A DNA stretch of 64,000 nt from Pterois miles (Eukaryota; Chordata; Actinopteri; Perciformes; Scorpaenidae): the NCBI GenBank assembly GCA_947000775.1, contig CAMQGK010000299.1, forward strand, positions 22,204,501-22,268,500, read 5' to 3'. Shown here one piece after another: positions 13,196 to 21,800 of the stretch. Under the pieces are notes generated by a model, which had not been told where the DNA came from, did no database searches, and saw only the letters and a program-made list of their open reading frames with translations. The first letter of the stretch is position 1, and every line of letters starts with the position of its first letter. The translations under genes were made by a program, and so were the position numbers.

Positions 13196-14095
13196 CAGAT
13201 AGATGGACAGATAGATTGACAGATATATAGATAGACAGACAGACAGACAGACAGATGATGGATAGATAGATAGACAGATAGATGGACAGATAGATTGACA
13301 GATATATAGATAGACAGACAGACAGACAGACAGATGATGGATAGATAGATAGACAGATAGATAGATAGATAGATAGACAGATAGATGGACAGATAGATTG
13401 ACAGATATATAGATAGACAGACAGATAGATAGATAGATAGATAGATAGATGGACAGATAGATTGACAGATATATAGATAGACAGACAGATAGATAGATAG
13501 ATAGATAGATGGACAGATAGATTGACAGATATATAGATAGACAGACAGATAGATGGATAGATATATAGATAGACAGATAGATGGACAGATAGATTGACAG
13601 ATATATAGATAGACAGACAGATAGATAGATAGATGGATAGATAGATGGACAGATGGATAGATAGACAAATAGATAGATCGATCGACAGATAGATCGATAG
13701 ACAGACAGATCGATGGATCGTTAACTCCGGGTTTTACTGACTACCGTGTCCGGGTCTGTCGTGGTTCCGTTTGTTGGACTGTAACTCTGGTGAAACGGGT
13801 AAGAAACGGATCGATCCAGGAGGTTAAAACAGGACCTGATATCTCCGACCACCAGGTCCACTCATCGGGTTCCAGAGCGAACTGAACACAAACATACCAC
13901 CAGACCCAGAGACGGGTCTGAGACCCAGAGACGGGTCTCGGACCCGCCGCTATCTCAGTTAGCCTAGCCGGGCTGAGCGGCCCCAGGCCCCGCTGATAAA
14001 GTGGAGGACTCACGGTGGGCTGCTGTCTCGACCAGGCCCCGCAGGCGGCTCTTATCGGCCGAATAGGTCAGGTTTAGATCCATGAACACGGACAT
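6172..14095 (-). CDS. rpp30: RNase P/MRP protein subunit p30
   Basis: Rpp30 is a protein subunit of nuclear RNase P and RNase MRP, which process tRNA 5' ends and pre-rRNA. Eleven exons were placed by GT-AG borders and phase: 14014-14095, 12761-12819, 12259-12315, 12115-12180, 11366-11437, 10882-10971, 10002-10118, 9854-9883, 9733-9770, 8221-8300 and 6172-6284. They total 804 nt, giving 267 aa; human RPP30 has 268. Diagnostic stretches are RGLVETAAH at the N-terminus, VTEKLPFFFKRAPIN (exon 6), AIDRGVVFEVSYSAAIRDAT (exon 7) and ELRGPYDITN (exon 9). Family knowledge places these in a TIM-barrel fold. The C-terminus after STRR diverges, and the stop falls inside the neighbouring repeat, so an alternative last exon is possible. 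Most introns hold private tandem arrays. The start chosen is the first Met, in MSVFMDLNLTYS. Confidence 0.93.
6310..8030. repeat. GGAACAGAAGAAC minisatellite in rpp30 intron 10
   Basis: About 1.7 kb of 13-14 bp-class units (GGAACAGAAGAACGGA and variants) lies inside intron 10. Longer blocks of units recur, for example around 6420-6560 and 6540-6680, showing higher-order repetition. On the gene's sense strand it is pyrimidine-rich. The long hypothetical frames here are repeat translations. Confidence 0.95.
8291..9640. repeat. 68-bp array carrying the rpp30 exon 10 acceptor (intron 9)
   Basis: Twelve copies at exact 68-bp spacing begin at 8291, 8359, 8427 and so on to 9039. Shorter, diverged units follow to about 9640. 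Each well-kept unit contains, in sense orientation, the exon 10 3' splice site (GTGTCCTCAG) plus roughly the first ten exon bases. The units at 8903 and 8971 have lost the acceptor AG. The first unit overlaps the genuine exon boundary at 8300. Confidence 0.95.
10185..10545 (+). mobile_element. 3' fragment of REL-endonuclease LINE
   Basis: Plus-strand translation gives the C-terminus of a LINE polyprotein, with PDIVVVMDVEIPADTNIRKK, then VVPVVVGALGAVTPKLGERL, ending in LW and a stop near 10478. The PD...D spacing resembles a restriction-enzyme-like endonuclease domain, as in R2/R4/Rex6-type elements. Compared with the copy at 28990-29880 it lacks a segment within the domain. It is 5'-truncated and sits in rpp30 intron 6. 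Confidence 0.7.
10556..10856 (+). mobile_element. Dispersed SINE/L2-tail-like repeat
   Basis: The segment starts with a GGTGCAGTGATTAGC-type head. It continues through the TTTCCTCCCACAGTC and ATGGACTGGAGACCTGTCCA motifs and ends in ACCCCTAACGGGATAA. This is the layout of a very common teleost dispersed repeat. A second, partial copy of its 3' half is at 41930-42075. The family name is not certain to me. Confidence 0.65.
10984..11038. repeat. (CA)n microsatellite abutting rpp30 exon 6 acceptor
   Basis: A pure CA run begins 12 bp from the exon 6 3' splice site. On the sense strand it is (TG)n running into TTTCTGTGTGCAG. Confidence 0.95.
11438..12030. repeat. GAGAGACAGG array abutting rpp30 exon 5 acceptor
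   Basis: About 590 bp of GAGAGAGACA/GGGACAGAGAG units lies in intron 4. In sense orientation this is a C/T-rich tract that continues into the exon 5 acceptor CCTGTCTCAG with no spacer. It ends in CACACA repeats near 12015-12035. Confidence 0.95.
13155..13735. repeat. GATA/GACA tetranucleotide array in rpp30 intron 1
   Basis: Mixed GATA and GACA tetranucleotides with a longer recurring block (GGACAGATAGATTGACAG) are repeated at least six times, indicating higher-order structure. Confidence 0.95.
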
Positions 14096-14147
14096 GATGC
14101 CGCCGTAGGCCGCCCCGAGTCCGACACGAGGAGCCGAACGGCCTGCT

Positions 14148-14159
14148 GGGAACCGTAGT
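14148..14159 (-). promoter_or_regulatory. ZNF143/THAP11-type ACTAC..TCCC motif
   Basis: Read on the minus strand, this 12-mer is ACTACGGTTCCC. It matches the ACTAC-NNN-TCCC element common in vertebrate housekeeping promoters. It lies 53 bp upstream of the rpp30 start codon. Assignment is by motif only. Confidence 0.5.
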
Positions 14160-14822
14160 CCTGCTATAGAAACAACAGCAGGAAGTAGCGTATCCCTCTT
14201 CTTCCGGTCGCTGTTGTGTTTATTCCCTCCTTCAGGTTTTATTCTCCTCCACTCTCCATTATTTTAATCAATGGGATAAATTTCCCTTTATTTTCTTTCT
14301 TTTCTTCATCTGGTTCATAAATCAGACTGTTTTTTCCTGCAGGGCAAGAACGGACTGACAAACAGAGGAGAAGAAGGAGGAGGAGGAGAAGGAGGAGAAG
14401 AAGAGCAGTTGCAGGTATCTGACCAACACAAACACACTAAACTCAACGAGTTTTTCTAGTTTTTCTGTCGTCAGACCAGCGAGCCACCAAAATAAAAGCC
14501 CCGATCTGGGGATCGTGTTCGGCCATTTCACAGTCGTTCAGTTGATCAGTCTGTCAGTAATTAATAAATAATATAGGAAATACAAAATGACATGAATGAT
14601 CATTTTATAAATGAAACTCAACTTCCTTAAAAACATTTTCTGCGGTTCTACATGACAGGATAGCAGCAACAAACTGTCAATGATATATGAATTATAATAA
14701 TCATATATAATAGTAGATCACCTCAGAGTGTCACTTAGACATTATCAGGACATTATGATGTTACATTTCAAAATTAAAGCCCTTTAAAGTCTCGTGTGTG
14801 ATCTATCCATCTTTTCTGTATC

Positions 14823-14945
14823 TTCTGGCTTGTGGAACGACATCTTTGTGCTAAGCTAGGCTAACAGTTTCCCCCTGCTCCCAGTCTTTGTGCTAAGCTA
14901 GGCTAACAGTTTCCCCCTGCTCCCAGTCTTTGTGCTAAGCTAGGC
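14823..14945. repeat. 43-bp unit, three copies, upstream of nudt13
   Basis: The unit contains GTGCTAAGCTAGGCTAACAG followed by a pyrimidine tract and CCCAGTCTT. The same family recurs at 58262-58452. The last copy ends about 25 bp before the nudt13 start codon. Confidence 0.85.
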
Positions 14946-14968
14946 TTCAGACCGGATCAGTGGCAGCC

Positions 14969-17900
14969 ATGTTGAGATGTCTGACGATCGCCCGTCTGTC
15001 AACTCGCTGCTACTCAGACTTTGTCTCCAGGATGAGGTTCAGTAACTGCTAACTGATTGATTTATTGATTGATTTGACTGACTGACCGATCGATTCAATG
15101 ATCCTCTCAGGTATGTGAACAGGCTGAAGGAGGATGATGAAGCATGTACTGCAGCACTGCAGAACAGCCTCATGTTCCTGTTCCACCATCTGTCTCCTCT
15201 GCTACAACGCACCGAGCAGGGAACCGTCAGACCAGCAACACTGTTCACCTCAGGTACACAACCTCAGAACCTTGTGTGCAGAACATTTAGAACCTCAGAC
15301 AGAGAACCATAAGGTGAGACACAAACTTGCGACTTGTTCAAACACTCCCGATCTGCATTTTGTGTTCCAGATGTGCAGTCGATCCTGGAGAGACTCGGCT
15401 CAGACAGAAACCTGCTGAAAGAGTCGGTTCTAATTGGCTGCTCTGAACAAAACCAGGCCCAGTTCTGTCTGGACATTGGTCAGAACACATTAAATCCAAA
15501 ATTTTCTTGGTTACATTGAAATCCCTGTGAACTCTGTACAGTGTAGAGTCCCTGTATGCTCCAGTCTACCCTTACTGTGGGTTCTATGTGTTCTGATGTT
15601 CTAGGAGAACTGGATCAAGCAGCAGTAGAAGAAGAGTGTGGAGGGACCTTTATCGATCTGAGGAAGGCTTTCTTTCTTCTGACAGGACCAGAGGCGCCTC
15701 TGGTGGCTAAGGTGGTTATCTATATCTGCACTACATGTCTTCATCTGAACTAGGTCCAGAACCGAACCACCTGTTGATGTAGAATAAAACCTGACCTGGT
15801 TCTGTCCCTCAGGGTCAGGCTCTGCTACGTTGGCATCAAACGAACGGCTTCTGCAGTGCCACCGGCTGGCCGACCCACCGCAACCAGGCAGGAAGTCAGA
15901 GAGTCTGCTCTAGCTCCGGCATCATCTACTATCCCAAAGTAACAGCTCCGAAACCAGACATAAACCAGTTCCAAACCAGATCCCAACTAGATTCTAAACA
16001 GACCTTAACCAGTACCAAACCACATCCAATCTAGAGTATTATGAGACCTAAACCAGGCCCAAACTAGATTCTAACCAGACCATAACCAGTTCCAAACCAG
16101 ATTCTAATCAGACATAAGTTCCAAAGCAGGTTTTTACCTTGTTTTTGGTGGTGTGTACATAGTTCCATTCTGGTTTCTGACCGGTCTCCTGGTTTCTCCT
16201 GGTCTTCTTCCAGATGTCTCCGGTGGTGATCGTCCTAGTGTCTGATGGTAAACGGTGTTTGTTAGGCCGACAGGCATCCTTCCCTCGGGGGATGTACAGT
16301 GCTCTGGCCGGCTTCTGTGACATTGGTCAGTCCTACTTGTCCACAGTCCTACAGGTCCAGACCTACCTGTCCACAGACTTACCTGTGTAATCCATGTGCT
16401 TCTCTGTGCACTCACCTGGTTTCCTGTCTGTCTCTATGTGGTTGTCCAGGTGAGACTCTGGAGGAGACTCTGAGTAGGGAGGTGGCAGAGGAGGTGGGTC
16501 TGGAAGTCCACAGCGTGTCCTACAGCTCCTCACAGCACTGGCCTTTTCCTCACAGCTCCTTCATGCTGGGCTGCCATGCCAGCGTTAGCCCTGCCCACAC
16601 TCAGGTGAGCTCTGACACCTTTCAAATAAAGGTGTCTTTGTGGGATTCAATTGTCAGGTTTTATATTTAATGAACACATTTATGGATCTGTGTGTAAAAA
16701 CAGCTCAATTTATAAGAATGTGTTTGATTAAGAATTAATTCACGGTGTTCTAGAGGTTCTAAAGAAGCACTATAAACGATGAAGCTAACACCTGCTCTCC
16801 TCCTGATGAAGTAGTCTCCTCCAAGTGAAGTAGTCTCCTAGCGGTGAAGTAGTCTCCTCCTGATGAAGTAGTCTCCTCCAGGTGAAGTAGTCTCCTCCTG
16901 GTGAAGTAGTCTCCTAGCGGTGAAGTCTCCTCCTGGTGAAGTAGTCTCCTAGTGGTGAAGTCTCCTCCTGATGAAGTAGTCTCCTCCAGGTGAAGTAGTC
17001 TCCTCCTGGTGAAGTAGTCTCCTAGCGGTGAAGTCTCCTCCTGATGAAGTAGTCTCCTCCAGGTGAAGTAGTCTCCTCCTGGTGAAGTAGTCTCCTAGCG
17101 GTGAAGTCTCCTCCTGGTGAAGTAGTCTCCTAGTGGTGAAGTCTCCTCCAGGTGAAGTAGTCTCCTAGCGGTGAAGTAGTCTCCTCCTGGTGAAGTAGTC
17201 TCCTAGCGGTGAAGTAGTCTCCTCCCGGTGAAGTAGTCTCCTCCCGGTGAAGTAGTCTCCTAGCGGTGAAGTAGTCTCCTCCCGGTGAAGTAGTCTCCTC
17301 CCGGTGAAGTAGTCTCCTAGCGGTGAAGTAGTCTCCTCCCGGTGAAGTAGTCTCCTCCCGATGAAGTAGTCTCCTCCCGGTGAAGTAGTCTCCTCCCGAT
17401 GAAGTAGTCTCCTAGCGGTGACGTCGTCTCCTCCTGGTGAAGTAGTCTCCTCCTGGTGAAGTAGTCTCCTCCAGCTGAAGGAGTCTCCTCCCGGTGAAGT
17501 AGTCTCCTCCCGGTGAAGTAGTCTCCTAGCGGTGATGTCGTCTCCTAGCGGTGACGTCGTCTCCTCCAGGTGAAGTAGTCTCCTCCTGGTGAAGTAGTCT
17601 CCTCCTGGTGAAGTAGTCTCCTCCAGCTGAAGGAGTCTCCTCCAGGTGAAGTAGTCTCCTAGCGGTGAAGTAGTCTCCTCCAGGTGAAGTAGTCTCCTAG
17701 CGGTGAAGTAGTCTCCTCCTGGTGAAGAAGTCTCCTAGCGGTGAAGTAGTCTTCTCCTGATGAAGTAGTCTTCTCCTGATGAAGTAGTCTCCTCCAGGTG
17801 AAGTAGTCTCCTCCTGATGAAGTAGTCTCCTCCAGGTGAAGTAGTCTCCTCCTGATGAAGTAGTCTCCTGGCGGTGAGGACTGAGGCAGAGGGACCGTGA

Positions 17901-18237
17901 CCCAGCTCTCTCTGCTGTTGGACTCATTATCTGTAGCATGGCGTAACTCGCAAGCTCACGGCTGCGGTTAGCCCTGAGGAACACCAGGTACCGCTACCTG
18001 CTGTATGCAGTCATGTGACTTCCAGTGCTGTTTGTCATCCAGGTGTCTTTGGACCGCACAGAGCTGGAGGACGCTCGCTGGTTCTCTCTGGAGGAAGTCA
18101 TCTCTGCCCTGCGGGTGAAGACGCCGCCCAGGAGAGGCGAAAGCCCCGTCCTCTGGCTTCCTCCCAAACATGCCATCGCCAACCGCCTTATCACAGAGTG
18201 GACAGAACGCCAGCAAAGCGGTGAGGAGGGGGAGTAA
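14969..18237 (+). CDS. nudt13: Mitochondrial Nudix hydrolase 13
   Basis: Nudt13 is a Nudix NAD(P)H pyrophosphatase; the mouse enzyme is mitochondrial. Eight exons join in phase: 14969-15036, 15111-15253, 15371-15478, 15605-15711, 15813-15938, 16214-16325, 16450-16604 and 18043-18237. They total 1014 nt, or 337 aa, against about 352 in human. The N-terminus MLRCLTIARLSTRCYS is Arg-rich and lacks acidic residues, like a mitochondrial presequence. Family-specific stretches include SVLIGCSEQNQAQFCLDIG and ALLRWHQTNGFCS. The zinc-ribbon region (FCSATGWPT...RVCSSS) keeps only part of the usual cysteine set, as in the human protein. The Nudix box spans about residues 217-239: GFCDIGE, seven residues, then REVAEEVGL, matching G-x5-E-x7-REUxEExGU with all catalytic residues. 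The C-terminus carries WLPPKHAIANRLITEW. Intron 7 is mostly minisatellite. The gene appears intact. Confidence 0.94.
16797..17875. repeat. GTGAAGTAGTCTCCTCC minisatellite in nudt13 intron 7
   Basis: About 1.1 kb of 18-19 bp units alternates between CTCCTCCTGGTGAAGTAGT, CTCCTAGCGGTGAAGTAGT and related variants. The variants form mosaic blocks. The unit contains GGTGAAGT, a donor-like core, on the gene's sense strand. Confidence 0.95.
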
Positions 18238-18801
18238 CATCCAGGCTGAACAAACCCAGGAGCTGTTCCCAGTCCTCCAGACAGAGTCCTCGGTCAGGAC
18301 CGACCCAGAAGGACTTTATATGTAGAAACAGAAACAATAGCTCAGATGAGAATCTGTGGAGGGAAAGTGCTAAGCTGCACACATTCAGAACTTACTGCCA
18401 CCAACGAGCAGGTGTTGAGACTAAAAGAAGGTCCAGGTCCAGGTCACATCCACAATAAACAATGTCCGTTAATCCACTTAAAACCAGAGAGAAACATGAT
18501 GTGGAACTGATCCCAGACCAGTCAGCAGCACGACTGACTGACTGACATCCTCCTTGGTTACACATAGCATTAATAATAATAATAATAATAATATAATGTT
18601 TGACTTTATTGCTCCAGAAAGCTGAACAGAATCCAGATTGTGAAAATTTTAAAAACAGTCAAATATTTTCTGATCCAATAAAAACATTTATTTCACTGTG
18701 AAGGACAAACTGGTCACTTCCTGTATTCTGCACACCTCCAGTCACATTTAGGCTTTTATTTTGAAAGGAATTGTATTATTGTGTGTGTGTGTTTCAGTTT
18801 G
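18238..18801. terminator. Convergent 3' ends of nudt13 and noc3l
   Basis: This is a 564-bp tail-to-tail spacer. Plus-strand AATAAA candidates for nudt13 lie at 18454 and 18677. Minus-strand signals (TTTATT on the plus strand) for noc3l lie near 18606, 18687 and 18754. The candidate poly(A) sites interleave, so the 3' UTRs may overlap. A short (AAT)n run is at 18570-18590. Confidence 0.5.
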
Positions 18802-21800
18802 TTAGTGTGTTGCAGTAAAGTCCAGCTCCGTGTCCGCGGCGGCGGCGGCGACAGTCAGGGCGCCGTCAGCTCGTCTCTGCAGCTCAACGTCCAGCAGCGT
18901 CGCTCCGAACACGAAACGATCCTGATGAACAAAAACATTTGGATGTAAACATGATCAATCAAAAATAAATAAATCTATAATCCATGAATCCTATTGATCA
19001 TTAGGTAGGACATCAATGTGTGAAGGTGTGTTTGATTTGTGTACCTTCTTCTTTCCGCTGGGCGGAGCTACAAGGGGGTCAAAGGTCACGTCTCTGTCAC
19101 TGTAGGCAGTAAATAGATCCAGCGGAGACCTGGACAGGAAGACACACTCCCAAAATAAAACAACATATTGAACAAACCCTGTGAGCAGTCGTTGTGCGTC
19201 TACAGGACGTACCTGCGGCTCAGCTCCACGCCGAGTGCCACCGACCCCTCGCTGGGCGCTCCCTGACTCAGGTGGACCGCCAACCGCTGCACCACCGGAT
19301 GGTAATGTCTCTGTACACAGTGATGTCACAATGAGGTCACAGTGAGGTCACACAGTGAAGTCACAGTGATGTCACAATGAGGTCACACAGTGATGTCACA
19401 CAGCGACGTCACAGTGAGGTCACACAGTGAGGTCACACAGTGAAGTCACACAGTGAAGTCACAGTGATGTCACAATGAGGTCACACAGTGATGTCACACA
19501 GCGACGTCACAGTGAGGTCACACAGTGAGGTCACACAGTGAGGTCACAGTGATGTCACTGAGGTCACACAGCGATGTCACACTGATGTCACAGTGAGGTC
19601 ACAATGAGGTCACAGCGATGTCACACAGTGAGGTCACACAGTGAGGTGAGGTGTAGCGTGTGTTAGTACCTGCAGTGTGTATTAGTACCTGTAGCGTGAA
19701 TTAGTACCTGCAGTGTATGTAGTTCCCACAGTGCCGTGTTCTGGGCGTTGCAGTGTGTATTAGTACCTGCAGTGTATGTAGTTCCCACAGCGCCGTGTTC
19801 TGGGCGTCGCAGTGTGTATTAGTACCTGCAGTGTGTATTAGTACCTGCAGTGTATGTAGTTCCCACAGCGCCGTGTTCTGGGCGTCGCAGTGTGTATTAG
19901 TACCTGCAGTGTGTATTAGTACCTGCAGTGTATGTAGTTCCCACAGCGCCGTGTTCTGGGCATCGCAGTGTGTATTAGTACCTGCAGTGTGTATTAGTAC
20001 CTGCAGTGTATGTAGTTCCCACAGCGCCGTGTTCTGGGCGTCGCAGTGTGTATTAGTACCTGCAGTGTGTATTAGTACCTGCAGTGTATGTAGTTCCCAC
20101 AGCGCCGTGTTCTGGGCGTCGCAGTGTGTATTAGTACCTGCAGTGTGTATTAGTACCTGCAGTGTGTATTAGTACCTGCAGTGTATGTAGTTCCCACAGC
20201 GCCGTGTTCTGGGCGTCGCAGTGTGTATTAGTACCTGCAGTGTATGTAGTTCCCACAGCGCCGTGTTCTGGGCGTCGCAGTGTGTATTAGTACCTGCAGT
20301 GTGTATTAGTACCTGCAGTGTATGTAGTTCCCACAGCGCCGTGTTCTGGGCGTCGCAGTGTGTATTAGTACCTGCAGTGTGTATTAGTACCTGCAGTGTG
20401 TATTAGTACCTGCAGTGTATGTAGTTCCCACAGCGCCGTGTTCTGGGCGTCGCAGTGTGTATTAGTACCTGCAGTGTGTATTAGTACCTGCAGTATATGT
20501 AGTTCCCACAGCGCCGTGTTCTGGGCGTCGCAGTGTGTATTAGTACCTGCAGTGTGTATTAGTACCTGCAGTATATGTAGTTCCCACAGCGCCGTGTTCT
20601 GGGCATCGCAGTGTGTATTAGTACCTGCAGTGTGTATTAGTATCTGCAGTGTATGTAGTTCCCACAGCGCCGTGTTCTGGGCGTCGCAGTGTGTATTAGT
20701 ACCTGCAGTGTATGTAGTTCCCACAGCACCGTGTTCTGGGCGTCGCAGTGTGTATTAGTACCTGCAGTGTATGTAGTTCCCACAGCACCGTGTTCTGGGC
20801 GTTGCAGTGTGTATTAGTACCTGCAGTGTGTATTAGTACCTGCAGTGTATGTAGTTCCCACAGCGCCGTGTTCTGGGCGTCGCAGTGTGTATTAGTACCT
20901 GCAGTGTGTATTAGTACCTGCAGTGTATGTAGTTCCCACAGCGCCATGTTCTGGGCGTCGCAGTGTGTATTAGTACCTGCAGTGTGTATTAGTACCTGCA
21001 GTGTGTGTAGTTCCCACAGCGCTGTGTTCTGGGCGTTGCAGTGTGTATTAGTACCTGCAGTGTGTATTAGTACCTGCAGTGTATGTAGTTCCCACAGCGC
21101 CGTGTTCTGGGCGTCGCAGTGTGTATTAGTACCTGCAGTGTGTATTAGTACCTGCAGTGTATGTAGTTCCCACAGCGCCGTGTTCTGGGCGTCGCAGTGT
21201 GTATTAGTACCTGCAGTGTGTATTAGTACCTGCAGTGTGTGTAGTTCCCACAGCGCTGTGTTCTGGGCGTTGCAGTGTTCGGGCTCGTCCAGCTCTGGCA
21301 GGTAAAAGCCGCTGCCTTGAATTTCGTTATCCAACAGGAAGTCACACTTGGGGAAAGCCTGACACAGAGTACACAACGCAGTATTTAGATGGGTACAGTT
21401 CGAAGTACAGTTCGTATTACAATACAGTCGACACGTGAACACACTCACGTGTACTGCGGCTCTGGTGGCAGAGAGGATCCCCACGCTGGCGTTGGGCAGC
21501 ACGTGCATACTGAGCATGCTCAGTCGCTTGACAAACGCCATTGCCCTCTTCAGGGTCACTTGCTTCTTGCGGCGGATCAGCATGGCGTCCAGGCAGCGTA
21601 GCACAATGATGATGTCATCATTGGGCGCCCCTGTGACAGACAGCAGGGTCACATGAGCTGAACGCCGCTGAAGTTTAAACAAAGTTGACTTTAAATAAAA
21701 GGATCTGACCTGCATGGAGCTGCGGCAGCATCCTGTAGAGCTGAGAGTAGAAGGTCAGCGGGTCGATGGTCAGAACATCACCTGATACAGACAGGAAGTA

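Larger units (their letters stand above)
14096..14968. promoter_or_regulatory. Head-to-head rpp30/nudt13 intergenic region
   Basis: These 873 bp separate the start codons of two divergently transcribed genes. Near rpp30 there is a ZNF143-like motif and, at 14200-14206, CTTCCGG (an ETS/GABPA core). Both are typical of housekeeping bidirectional promoters. At 14823-14945 there are nearly three copies of a 43-bp unit (TTTGTGCTAAGCTAGGCTAA...) just before the nudt13 ATG. A poly-purine GGAGGAGG tract lies near 14366-14400. That both genes use this segment as a promoter is inferred. Confidence 0.55.

Noticed and set aside
19311..19660. Cluster of CRE-like TGACGTCA/GTGATGTCA sites
   Set aside because: The sites follow from the GTCACAGTGA repeat unit; no promoter context.
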